Origin: Pseudomonadales bacterium
GTDB lineage: Bacteria; Pseudomonadota; Gammaproteobacteria; Pseudomonadales; Alcanivoracaceae
DNA: 53,796 nt
Assembly (NCBI GenBank): GCA_022360555.1
Contig: JAKSCQ010000155.1
Location: 1 to 53,796 of the forward strand
Direction of reading: 5' to 3'
Position 1 is the stretch's first letter. Each line of letters starts with the position of its first letter. The position numbers were made by a program, and so were the translations under genes. The notes under the pieces were generated by a model. That model searched no databases, was not told the DNA's origin, and was given only the letters and a program-made list of their open reading frames with translations. Positions 35,401 to 43,483 of the stretch are shown here, piece after piece.

Positions 35401-36534
35401 ATGATCACTCCAACCGATCTCATCCCCGAAACCCTGCTCAATGCCCAGCGCCTGGCGGCATTACCGGAAAACCCGACAGAGCTGCCGGCAGTGGACTGGC
35501 AAAGGCTGGGAGTCAGTGAGAACCGGATTCCCGTCGCCCAGGACCTGCCAACCCCGGCCCCCCAGGACCCCCTTCCCCACACGGACGTGGTCGTTATGAC
35601 GTGGACCAGTGCGGAATGGGCGGCCATGAACCAGGTGCTCACCAACCGACGCGAGCCACTCACGCCGGATCAGGCGAAAAGCCATGAATGGCGTGATGGC
35701 TGGCAGTCCTACCAGCGGAATTATTGCCGCATTTATCAATACATGGTGGACGTATCGAAGACCTATCAGGGTGGGGCGCCGTCGCTTTATGACGAAAGCT
35801 GGGGCAGTTATCGCTGCATCACCATCGGCAAGCTCAAGGTGCTGCTGGTCAAGTCCGGCATGCACCTGGCGCAGGATGGCAGCCAGCTTCCACTGATACA
35901 GTTTGTTGAACAGATCTGTGACGAGGTCAGGCCACAATTGCTGCTATCCATTGGCACCGCCGGCGGCGTACGCGAAGAAGATGCACTTGGTAGTGCCCTG
36001 ATCACCAATCAGGCCTACTTTTACTGTCTGAAACATTTTGCCAACGCGGATTTCAACGGCACCACGGTGAAATCGCAATGGCAACCCGGTGAGCATTACC
36101 TGCCCCTGGCCCAGGAAGGAGTGTTGCAAACCGCCGGCCCGGAGATACTGCCAGTCAGCCCACAGTACCCCAAGGATGCCCGTATCCGGCCGGATACGCC
36201 CGACGCAAAATTAAAAGTCGTCTGCGAGCAGCCGATCATTACCACGGATACCTTCCTTTTCGGCACCACCTCCAATGGTCTTGAACAGCATGGCTGCATT
36301 GTGGAAATGGATGATGCCGTCGTCGGCATGGCCTGTCAGAAACAGAACGTCCCGTTTGGATTTGTCCGCAATGTCTCCGATCCAGTGATCAATGGCGACC
36401 TTCCCGACTCCCTGCAAGATAGCTGGGCTGGCTACATCTACCGCGAACAGGGGCTATACACGAGCTTTAACGGCGCATTGGCCACCTGGGCATTATTGGC
36501 CGCAGAGGCGGACAAGAAGGAGGAAAAGGCATGA
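35401..36534 (+). CDS. Nucleoside phosphorylase-like protein with extended N terminus
   Basis: A 377-aa protein. Residues about 60-365 resemble the PNP/UDP/MTAN fold: LLLSIGTAGGVREEDALGSALI matches the GTAGG phosphate/ribose loop, and IVEMDDAVVGMACQKQNVPFGFVRNVSDP matches the EMExAAVA...xxRxISD substrate region, with EMDDAVV in place of EMEGAAV. The first about 60 residues and the W-rich TWTSAEWAAMNQVL segment are not standard. AAGGA precedes the ATG. Stand-alone PNP domains occur in metabolism and as ATP- or NAD-targeting effectors in defence; which applies is unknown. The next gene overlaps by 4 bp. Confidence 0.8.
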   Translation: MITPTDLIPETLLNAQRLAALPENPTELPAVDWQRLGVSENRIPVAQDLPTPAPQDPLPHTDVVVMTWTSAEWAAMNQVLTNRREPLTPDQAKSHEWRDGWQSYQRNYCRIYQYMVDVSKTYQGGAPSLYDESWGSYRCITIGKLKVLLVKSGMHLAQDGSQLPLIQFVEQICDEVRPQLLLSIGTAGGVREEDALGSALITNQAYFYCLKHFANADFNGTTVKSQWQPGEHYLPLAQEGVLQTAGPEILPVSPQYPKDARIRPDTPDAKLKVVCEQPIITTDTFLFGTTSNGLEQHGCIVEMDDAVVGMACQKQNVPFGFVRNVSDPVINGDLPDSLQDSWAGYIYREQGLYTSFNGALATWALLAAEADKKEEKA

Positions 36535-37424
36535 GCAATCAACCGCTGTGGCTAACCCTCGCTCCGGATTCACAACGTGATACCGCCACTTTCAGCACCC
36601 TGCCGGCCTTTGCTGGCGAACAGTCGCTGAGCTCCGCCTGCGGTTTCTGTTGTCATGGGCGAGAAGCCTTTGTTAGCCAACCCGACGGCACTCTCAATCT
36701 GCTACTGGTGGACGAAACATCACGAAGCCTGACGCCCATCATCGAACTGAAGACCGAAACAGGCTACCAGAGCTTGAGCCCCTTCATGCTGGGCGGGGAG
36801 CTCCACCTTCTGGCCTATAATATCAACCAGGGTATTATGGATTTTTACCAGGTAACCGCTGACCGGTTTTTTCACCGTTATCGCTATCAGCGCACCTATG
36901 GAGACACCACTGACGGTTTTACGACCGTCCATGCCTTTTCCTACCGGGACAAGAACCTCTTCATGGCCTACAACAAGGCCAGTGGCAACAGCCGTATCTA
37001 TCAAATCGACGTGCCACCTCATTCACCGCTTGACGTCAAAATGGTCTGGCAAAGTGAGTGGGCGAAAGGGTGGGAGAATTTCAGCTTCTTTACCCTGGGT
37101 GGGGAAAATTTCTTCTTCAAGATGAACCCGCGCTACAACGCGGTCAATATCGACCATTACATGGATGACCCGGCCGACGGTTCTCACCCGGTGGGCACCG
37201 GGCTGCCGCTTTCCATGGATACCACCCTGACCGCCACCCTGGACCTTAGCGAAGGCCCCGGCTTTATTGCCTACGAAACCGGTAACGGGCTGCTGACGGC
37301 CAACCGCTTTCACAGCAACTGTCTGGGCTGGACCGAACAGGCCAGGCTGAGCATTAATGGCGGTTATACACGCGCCCTGGTCACCAATGGCAAATCCGCC
37401 CCGCTGATTGCCCTGCTACCCTGA
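36531..37424 (+). CDS. Repeat protein, probable beta-propeller/lectin-like
   Basis: A 297-aa protein of unknown family, without signal peptide. Five or six units of about 45 residues share the pattern F-x3-GG-x-hhhh-Y-x4-G-x3-hY-x-h: SPFMLGGELHLLAYNINQG (about 83-101), HAFSYRDKNLFMAYNKASG (about 129-147), SFFTLGGENFFFKMNPRYN (about 184-202) and DLSEGPGFIAYETGNG (about 238-253). Such repeats build small beta-propellers like tachylectin-type lectins. Its ATGA overlap with the phosphorylase-like gene implies coupled expression and perhaps a complex. Confidence 0.75.
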   Translation: MSNQPLWLTLAPDSQRDTATFSTLPAFAGEQSLSSACGFCCHGREAFVSQPDGTLNLLLVDETSRSLTPIIELKTETGYQSLSPFMLGGELHLLAYNINQGIMDFYQVTADRFFHRYRYQRTYGDTTDGFTTVHAFSYRDKNLFMAYNKASGNSRIYQIDVPPHSPLDVKMVWQSEWAKGWENFSFFTLGGENFFFKMNPRYNAVNIDHYMDDPADGSHPVGTGLPLSMDTTLTATLDLSEGPGFIAYETGNGLLTANRFHSNCLGWTEQARLSINGGYTRALVTNGKSAPLIALLP

Positions 37425-37460
37425 CCCGCCCGCAGGCCGGGTACGTCACAGCCCGGCCCG

Positions 37461-38375
37461 TTACGCCATGTCAAAGAACCACTCGATGACCTGCTCCACC
37501 CGGGACGGATAGTCGTGCCCCTTGATGGTGGTGATGTAGATATTGTTCATCAACGGCCCCGGGGTCTCCGCGCGGTGAAGCTGGCCCGCTTCCAACTCAG
37601 AGGCCACACAATGGCTGGGGATCACCGCCATGCCCAGACCCCCGACCACCATATCGATAGCCCCGTGAATCGCATTGATCTCGCCAGCATAGGTCAGCGA
37701 ATAAGCATTCAGGTTGCAGCGATGCGCAAAGGCATGCTTCAACCAGTGGTCATAGTAATAAGCCGAGCCCGGATAGTTGATGAAGGGCCGCGTCAGAATC
37801 GTTGCTTCATCCAGGGATTCCACATCCGCCTTGTTGCTGCTGACCAACACATATTCTTCCTGGCAGAACAGCCGGTAATCCAGCAGCGGGTGGTCGTTTT
37901 TCTCGGTCACAAAGCCGAAGTCCGCCAGATCGTCAAGCACCATCCGCACCACTTCCTGGGTCGAGGTCAAGGTAATGTTGAGCTCGATATCCGGGTGATG
38001 CAGCCGCCGCTCCAGCAACATCGGGAAATGGGGAGACATCAGGCAACTGGGAGGCATGGCATAGGACACCAGGCCGGCAATGCGGGTCTCCATGGCATGT
38101 ACCCGGTCCATGAACTGCTGGGTACTCTGCATTTGCTGGCTGATGTAGTGGGTCAGTGCCTCGCCGGCATCGGTGAGCACGACCTTCTTGCCAATCCGCT
38201 TGAACAGGGTCACGCCGACCTGCTCTTCCAGCTTGGCGATATGCTGGCTGACCCCGGACTGGGTCATATGTGCCCGGGTAGCGGCATGGGTAAAGCTGCG
38301 GGTCTGGGCTGCGGCCATGAACGCCTTGAACAGGCGCGCATCCATGAGCATGAAGTCCCGGTTGGAAAACGGCAT
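37461..38375 (-). CDS. LysR-family transcriptional regulator
   Basis: A 304-aa regulator. The winged HTH is at about residues 14-70 (FMAAAQTRSFTHAATRAHMT, SQHIAKLEEQVGVTLFKR), followed by the two-lobed effector domain. The ATG at 38375 has GGGGAG 8 nt upstream and lies 2 nt after the stop of the 253-aa gene, so the two are coupled. Effector and targets are unknown; the coupled 253-aa gene and the operons at 33.5-37.4 kb are candidates. Confidence 0.92.
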   Translation of the reverse strand: MPFSNRDFMLMDARLFKAFMAAAQTRSFTHAATRAHMTQSGVSQHIAKLEEQVGVTLFKRIGKKVVLTDAGEALTHYISQQMQSTQQFMDRVHAMETRIAGLVSYAMPPSCLMSPHFPMLLERRLHHPDIELNITLTSTQEVVRMVLDDLADFGFVTEKNDHPLLDYRLFCQEEYVLVSSNKADVESLDEATILTRPFINYPGSAYYYDHWLKHAFAHRCNLNAYSLTYAGEINAIHGAIDMVVGGLGMAVIPSHCVASELEAGQLHRAETPGPLMNNIYITTIKGHDYPSRVEQVIEWFFDMA

Positions 38376-38377
38376 GC

Positions 38378-39139
38378 TCAATACTCCCCGCCAGGCAGGG
38401 GTGTGAAACAGGGGTTGAAACTGGCCCCGCCGGTGACCGTGACGCCGGCATAGTCCGCAAAGGCCGAAGCAGGCATGTGCACTGCCGTGGCGACACTGCG
38501 TTGTACCGTGTCGCCCAGCCCCTGAGTCAGCGCTCGTGCTTCCCCCTGCCAGCAGGACCAGCAGACCAGAAACGCTTCATCCAGATAAACAAAGACGCCT
38601 TTCAACCCCTCTTCCGGCGCCTCCTGCCAGTGGGCCATGGCCGCCTGGCAATGCATCAGAAAATCCTCAGGACTATCACTGCCCCGGCTGCAGACTTCAC
38701 TGATCACGCTACCATGCTGCCAGTTGGTATCGTCATCCAGCACCTGCAAGGCACCGGTCTGCCCGGCGCCGGGCTGGAAAAGAACGGGAAACCCACTATG
38801 GCTGGCGGGTCGGTCGGCGGTGGGGGTAAAGCTGAATACCGTGGAATGCAGACTGCTGTACGTGCGGCCGGCACAACTGTCATGGCAAGCGGCATGGTAG
38901 GTTTGCGCATCGGGATAAAACACCAGGGCAACTTCATCCGGTATCACCGGGTCGTCTACCCGGGGCAACACCATGGGCACATAGGCCTGCAATCCCAGTG
39001 GGCCCATGAACTGCACCGTGGCCGGAATGAAGATACTGCCCAAGCGTTCATAAAAGAGGTCCCGCTGGTCCGCCAGTTCCGTCAGGGCATAGCCCAGCCA
39101 GACTCGCACAGCACGCCCCTGCTGATCGTCCGAGTGCAT
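38378..39139 (-). CDS. Hypothetical 253-aa protein coupled to the LysR gene
   Basis: Not recognised. VRVWLGYALTELADQRDLFY (about 11-30) and FIPATVQFMGPLGLQAYVPM (about 37-56) suggest a mixed alpha/beta fold. Seven Cys are present, including CHDSC and CWSCW, which might bind metal or form redox pairs. LEDFLMHCQAAMAHW-like helical text and EEGLKGVFVYLDEAFLVCW look like a compact enzyme or heme-dependent fold, but no motif is decisive. AGGGAGG lies before the ATG. It probably shares a transcript with LysR. Confidence 0.78.
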   Translation of the reverse strand: MHSDDQQGRAVRVWLGYALTELADQRDLFYERLGSIFIPATVQFMGPLGLQAYVPMVLPRVDDPVIPDEVALVFYPDAQTYHAACHDSCAGRTYSSLHSTVFSFTPTADRPASHSGFPVLFQPGAGQTGALQVLDDDTNWQHGSVISEVCSRGSDSPEDFLMHCQAAMAHWQEAPEEGLKGVFVYLDEAFLVCWSCWQGEARALTQGLGDTVQRSVATAVHMPASAFADYAGVTVTGGASFNPCFTPLPGGEY

Positions 39140-39302
39140 CCTTGCCTCCCTGTATCCGATTTCCTACATCACAGAAGGGCAAAGACTGACACGTTCCCAG
39201 CTAAGCAACAAGATGAATATGGCTGCACTCCTCAGGGCCTGACCCATTGCGTCATTCGCAGCGGATTTTCATACTGCAAACGCTCCATCACCGGGATTCA
39301 CC

Positions 39303-40328
39303 ATGCACCGACATGTCTGGCAAACGCACAAAGCTGGCGATATTCGCCGCCTGCAACCGACCACACAAATGCTCAACGCCTTGCCTGCCAACCAAGTACG
39401 CGTGGACGTGCGGGCCGTGGGCCTGAACTTCGCCGATATCTTTGCCCTCACCGGCCTGTATTCCGCCACGCCCGCTGGCGCCTTTATTCCCGGGCTGGAG
39501 TTCGCCGGCAGAGTACGTGAAGTGGGCGGCGCCGTTACCGAAGTGGCCGTGGGAGATCGCGTCATGGGTGTCACCCGCTTCGGCGGCTATGCCACCGTGA
39601 TCGACAGTGACCCCGCCTACCTGCTGCCCCTGCCAGCAGACTGGGATTTTGCCCAGGGCGCCGCCTGGCCGGCCCAGACATTGACCGCCTGGTATGCCCT
39701 GTCCCGGCTAGGCGCCCTGCACAAAGGCCAGCGCGTGCTCATCCACAGCGCCGCCGGCGGTGTCGGGCTGCAGGCCATGAAACTCACCCGCGCCTTGGGT
39801 GGCCACCCGGTGGGGACCGTCGGCCGCTCACAAAAGGCTCGCTGGCTGAACGAACAGGGCTTCGAACAGGTGCTAACCAGAGAAAAGAATTTCCGTGGCC
39901 AGTTGCAGCGTGACAACCTGACGTTCGATCTGGTACTCGATGCCATCGGCGGTGAGGTGCAACAGGCCAGCTTCGACGCCCTGAACCCCATGGGCCGGCT
40001 GGTGGTCTTTGGCGCCGCCGAGTTCACCCCCAGCGGCAACCGCCCCGACTACCTGAAAGCCCTGTGGCGCTACCTGCGCCGCCCCCGCTACGATGTGATG
40101 GACATGATCAGCAGCAACCGTTCGGTGCTCGCCTTCAACCTGATCTGGCTGTGGGAACAGACGCATCACATGCAGGAACTGCTTGAGGAACTGAAAGCGG
40201 TGCCACTAGCGCCTCCACATGTCGGCCACCGTTTTGCGTTTGAAGACGCCCATGAAGCCCTGGCCCTGCTACGCTCCGGACAGACCATCGGCAAGGTGGT
40301 GCTGGAGTCAGGTAGTGGGCAGGACTGA
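39303..40328 (+). CDS. Zinc-independent MDR oxidoreductase, VAT-1/quinone reductase-like
   Basis: A 341-aa medium-chain reductase. GROES-like N terminus (VRAVGLNFADIFALTGLYSAT, GLEFAGRVREVG) and NADP-binding Rossmann part (VLIHSAAGGVGLQAMKL, about residues 145-161). No zinc ligands are present, as in quinone oxidoreductase and VAT-1-like proteins; the C-terminal region (YLRRPRYDVMDMISSNRSVLAFNLIWLWEQ) matches the VAT-1 subgroup. NADPH-dependent reduction of a quinone or enone is likely. Its 3' end overlaps the convergent thioredoxin gene by 21 bp. Confidence 0.9.
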   Translation: MHRHVWQTHKAGDIRRLQPTTQMLNALPANQVRVDVRAVGLNFADIFALTGLYSATPAGAFIPGLEFAGRVREVGGAVTEVAVGDRVMGVTRFGGYATVIDSDPAYLLPLPADWDFAQGAAWPAQTLTAWYALSRLGALHKGQRVLIHSAAGGVGLQAMKLTRALGGHPVGTVGRSQKARWLNEQGFEQVLTREKNFRGQLQRDNLTFDLVLDAIGGEVQQASFDALNPMGRLVVFGAAEFTPSGNRPDYLKALWRYLRRPRYDVMDMISSNRSVLAFNLIWLWEQTHHMQELLEELKAVPLAPPHVGHRFAFEDAHEALALLRSGQTIGKVVLESGSGQD

Positions 40329-40628
40329 CCGAATTGCCTCGCGACTGGCGGGGCGAACCACCCGGCCAATTTCCTTACCGTCTTTCAGAACGATCAGCGT
40401 GGGCCACAGCTTTACCCGGAAACTGCGTCCCAGCGGGCGTCCCGGCCCGTCCTCCACCTTCATATGACTGATATGGGGAACCTCCGCCAGCTCCGCTTCA
40501 ATATCAGGCTGGGCCGCGATGCAGTAACCGCACCAATTGGCGCCGAATTCCACTACCCACAATCCCGGCAGCGCATCCAGCTGGGCGCGTGTCAGGCTTT
40601 CCGCTTCATAGGTTCTGACATAAACCAT
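40308..40628 (-). CDS. Thioredoxin-family protein
   Basis: A 106-aa single-domain thioredoxin with active site WCGYC (Cys33, Cys36) in place of WCGPC, and the cis-Pro loop WPTLIV. No signal peptide. The Tyr in the dipeptide should shift redox potential from that of TrxA. The frame starts at ATG 40628. Partner unknown. Confidence 0.9.
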   Translation of the reverse strand: MVYVRTYEAESLTRAQLDALPGLWVVEFGANWCGYCIAAQPDIEAELAEVPHISHMKVEDGPGRPLGRSFRVKLWPTLIVLKDGKEIGRVVRPASREAIRSVLPTT

Positions 40629-40745
40629 GGTTCACCCACTCTCAAGTCTCGCCATCACTATAACCATAACTACTACCACAACCGACCACGCAAACCGGTT
40701 TCATTTATGCTTAGATCAACCGCACGTTAACTTCGGGAGCAATCA

Positions 40746-41528
40746 GTGTCAGATCAAGCTGTACTCACAGAAAAACAGGACACCCTGTTCATCATCACCC
40801 TCAACCGCCCCGACAAACGCAATGCCGTGGACCGGCCTACTGCCGATGCATTGCGATCCGCCTTCGAACGCTTTGAGCAAGACCCGGCGTTGCATGTGGC
40901 GATTCTGCATGGCGCCGGCGGCAACTTTTGTGCGGGCGCCGACCTGGCGGCGCTGGGGGATCCGGCGTTGCGAAACGAGGTGGAAGCCACTGGCAAAGGC
41001 CCGGGCCCCATGGGCCCTTCACGCCTGTTATTGAGCAAACCGGTGATTGCCGCGGTGTCCGGCTATGCGGTGGCGGGCGGTCTGGAACTGGCGCTGTTCT
41101 GCGATATGCGGGTGATGGAAGAGTCCGCCACCTTTGGAGTGTTCTGTCGGCGCTGGGGGGTGCCGCTGATTGATGGCGGTACGGTTCGCTTGCCCCGTCT
41201 GATCGGCCACAGCCGGGCCATGGATCTGATTCTCACCGGTCGCCCGGTACAGGCGGAGGAAGCGTTGCAGATCGGGTTGGCCAATCGGGTGGTCGCCGAT
41301 GGCTCCGCGCTGGAAGAAGCGATGGCACTGGCCCGACAGATTGCCGCCTTTCCCCAGCAATGCCTGCGCGCCGACAGATTATCTGCCTACCGGCAGTGGG
41401 ATCTGGATCTTGATGAGGCGTTAGCGGCGGAAGGGGCGGGTGGTTATCCGGTCGTCTTCGAGGAGGCCATCACGGGTGCCGAACGTTTTCGCAAGGGGGC
41501 GGGCCGGCACGGGCGTTTCGAGGATTAG
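40746..41528 (+). CDS. Crotonase/enoyl-CoA hydratase family protein
   Basis: A 260-aa crotonase-fold protein. The oxyanion hole is formed by HGAGGNFCAGADL and SGYAVAGGLELALFCDMRV. The position of the first catalytic Glu of enoyl-CoA hydratase is occupied in GVFCRRWGVPLIDGGTVRLP, giving a Glu-poor site, so the reaction may not be simple hydration. The GTG at 40746 has GGGAG upstream. Monocistronic; a REP pair follows. Confidence 0.9.
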   Translation: MSDQAVLTEKQDTLFIITLNRPDKRNAVDRPTADALRSAFERFEQDPALHVAILHGAGGNFCAGADLAALGDPALRNEVEATGKGPGPMGPSRLLLSKPVIAAVSGYAVAGGLELALFCDMRVMEESATFGVFCRRWGVPLIDGGTVRLPRLIGHSRAMDLILTGRPVQAEEALQIGLANRVVADGSALEEAMALARQIAAFPQQCLRADRLSAYRQWDLDLDEALAAEGAGGYPVVFEEAITGAERFRKGAGRHGRFED

Positions 41529-41543
41529 CCGACGCGTTGGGGC

Positions 41544-41616
41544 TGCAGGAGCCGCCTGCTGGATAGCGATTCACTGCCATTCCGGGAGCATCGCCGTCCG
41601 AGAGACGGCTCCTACA
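41544..41616. repeat. REPIN-like inverted pair of GTnGGAGC elements
   Basis: 41544-41570 reads TGCAGGAGCCGCCTGCTGGA then TAGCGAT on plus. 41591-41616 reads GTAGGAGCCGTCTCTCGGAC then GGCGA on minus. The two face each other across about 20 nt, as in REPIN doublets. Confidence 0.6.
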
Positions 41617-41627
41617 AGGGGGATCGG

Positions 41628-41912
41628 TTAACGACGCTCCTCGTCCCGCTCCACTTCGGTGGCGATGTGCTGGCCATCGCGGTACTGGAAATCCACTTCC
41701 ACCCGCTGATCCACCTTCAGGTCGCTGAACTGGCGCAGGCCGTCGTCGTAATCGGTCTGGTCCGTGGCCTGGAAGGTCACGCCCTGCACGGTAAACGTCT
41801 GGCTGGCAGCGTCGATGGCTTCGATCCGGCCTTCCAGATCCTCCGCCGTGGCGGTCACACTCAGCCCCGCCAGTACCAGCCCGGCCACGGGCATCACTAT
41901 CGCTTTTTTCAT
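41628..41912 (-). CDS. DUF5666 family exported protein
   Basis: A 94-aa protein with signal peptide (MKKAIVMPVAGLVLAGLSVTATA) and one small beta-barrel: LEGRIEAIDAASQTFTVQGVTF, then LKVDQRVEVDFQYRDGQHIATEVE. DUF5666 domains are OB-like and have no settled function. AAGGAGAG lies before the ATG. It follows degQ on the same strand across a 86-bp gap filled by two overlapping hairpins. Confidence 0.88.
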   Translation of the reverse strand: MKKAIVMPVAGLVLAGLSVTATAEDLEGRIEAIDAASQTFTVQGVTFQATDQTDYDDGLRQFSDLKVDQRVEVDFQYRDGQHIATEVERDEERR

Positions 41913-41927
41913 GGTCACTCTCCTTGT

Positions 41928-41994
41928 TGCCTCATGCATTGATCAACACAGGGTTGATCAATGCATGAGGCAGCCGGTTGAACCGGCTGCCTCA
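41928..41994 (-). repeat. Two mutually exclusive hairpins between degQ and the DUF5666 gene
   Basis: Hairpin 1: arms 41928-41947 and 41953-41972 are perfect 20-bp inverted copies with a 5-nt loop. Hairpin 2: arms 41966-41979 and 41981-41994 are perfect 14-bp copies around 1 nt. They share 41966-41972 and cannot form together. Neither has a U-tract. Confidence 0.85.
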
Positions 41995-41998
41995 CCGG

Positions 41999-43384
41999 TT
42001 AACGAATCACGACGAAGAACACGCCCCCATTACGATTTACCCGTAACAACAGGGCGGCTTCCTTGTCTTCCACGGCGTCACGCAGCTCTTCCATATCTAC
42101 CACATCCCGACGATTGGCGTTGATGATCACATCACCCTGGCGCAGACCGGCACGCCAGGCCGGGGAGCCCCGCTCCACGGTTTCCACCAGCACACCGGAA
42201 TCCGCATGCTGCAACTCGCCTTTGCGCAGGTCGCGCAGGCTCGCACCTTCCAGGAACTTTGACACACCCTCGCCACCGGCGGTTTCCTGGGAGGATTCAC
42301 TGATCACCGCGGTCACGGCGCGCTTCTTGCCATCGCGCAGGATGGTCAGTTCCACTTTCTCGCCCACCGGCGACATGCCCACCTTGTTGCGCAGGTCCGC
42401 AGCCCGGTTGACCGGACGGCCATCCACCTGGATGACCACGTCGCCACTCTTGAGCCCGGCTTTCTCGGCGGCGCTATCCTCCACCACCTGGGTAATGACC
42501 ACGCCACGCTGACGGTCCACGCCAAAGGCCTCGGCCAGTTCCGGGCTCAGGTCCTGAATGGTGACACCCAGCATGCCCCGACGAACCTCGCCATGCTCGA
42601 TCAGTTGATGCATCACGTTCTCGGCCATTTCCGTGGGAATAGCGAAACCGATACCCACATTGCCGCCTGCCGGCGCGATGATGGCGGTATTGATGCCCAC
42701 CAGCTCGCCCTTCAGGTTCACCAGGGCGCCACCGGAATTGCCGGGGTTAATGGAGGCATCGGTCTGGATGAAGCTTTCATAGCCGTCGATACCCAGGCCG
42801 GTGCGGCCCAGGGCGGAGACAATGCCACTGGTCACGGTCTGGCCCAGGCCGAAGGGATTGCCGATGGCGACCACAAAGTCGCCCACTTTCAGGCGAGTAG
42901 AATCGGCGATGGCAATCTGGGTCAGGTCCTTGGCACGCTCCAGCTTGAGCACCGCCAGGTCCACCTCTTCGTCCGTGCCCACCAGTTCGGCGGACAGCTC
43001 CCGACCATCGGTCAGGGTCACTTCAATGGTGTCGGCATTCTTGACCACGTGGGCATTGGTCAGCACATAGCCTTCCTTCGCATCCACAATCACCCCGGAG
43101 CCTGCGCTGGCGGCGCGCCGTTCACGCTGCTGATGTTCCGGGATATTGAAAAAACGCCGGAAGAAAGGGTCTTCCATGAGCGGATTGCGGGCGGTACGGA
43201 TGCGGGTTTCGATGGCGATATTCACCACCGCCGGGGAGGTCTGCTCCAGCATCGGAGCCAGTGAAGGCAAGGCCTGTCCATCCCCGGTGACGGATGGCAA
43301 AGCCGCCTGCGCCGGCGACACGGCGATAAAGAGCACCGCCAGCAACAGGGCAAAAGGTTGCAGTGTTTTCTTTATGTCAGACAA
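41999..43384 (-). CDS. degQ: Periplasmic serine endoprotease, DegQ/MucD type
   Basis: A 461-aa HtrA-family protease and chaperone for misfolded envelope proteins. Signal peptide (MSDIKKTLQPFALLLAVLFI through AQA). Catalytic triad His112 (LTNAHVV), Asp142 (DEEVDLAVLKL) and Ser217 (NPGNSGGALVNLKGE). Two PDZ domains follow (about 265-350 and 370-455). The short LA loop (about residues 62-93) fits MucD/DegQ more than DegP. It stands alone rather than in an algU-mucABCD operon, at least within this window. Confidence 0.95.
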   Translation of the reverse strand: MSDIKKTLQPFALLLAVLFIAVSPAQAALPSVTGDGQALPSLAPMLEQTSPAVVNIAIETRIRTARNPLMEDPFFRRFFNIPEHQQRERRAASAGSGVIVDAKEGYVLTNAHVVKNADTIEVTLTDGRELSAELVGTDEEVDLAVLKLERAKDLTQIAIADSTRLKVGDFVVAIGNPFGLGQTVTSGIVSALGRTGLGIDGYESFIQTDASINPGNSGGALVNLKGELVGINTAIIAPAGGNVGIGFAIPTEMAENVMHQLIEHGEVRRGMLGVTIQDLSPELAEAFGVDRQRGVVITQVVEDSAAEKAGLKSGDVVIQVDGRPVNRAADLRNKVGMSPVGEKVELTILRDGKKRAVTAVISESSQETAGGEGVSKFLEGASLRDLRKGELQHADSGVLVETVERGSPAWRAGLRQGDVIINANRRDVVDMEELRDAVEDKEAALLLRVNRNGGVFFVVIR

Positions 43385-43483
43385 CGGTTGTTCCTCCTGT
43401 ATTCAAGGAAAACAGTTCGGGAAACGCTTCCCCCAATGGCCAGACGTGGTGGCAGCTATCGCTGATAGCGCCCGACTGGGTAT

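Noticed and set aside
35401-36534. Complete Detocs or CBASS defence system
   Set aside because: Only a PNP-like protein is present; no response-regulator-like, kinase or cyclase partners of those systems are adjacent.
41999-43384. mucD as the end of an algU-mucABCD operon
   Set aside because: No algU or muc genes flank it; the neighbours are a methyltransferase and a DUF5666 gene.
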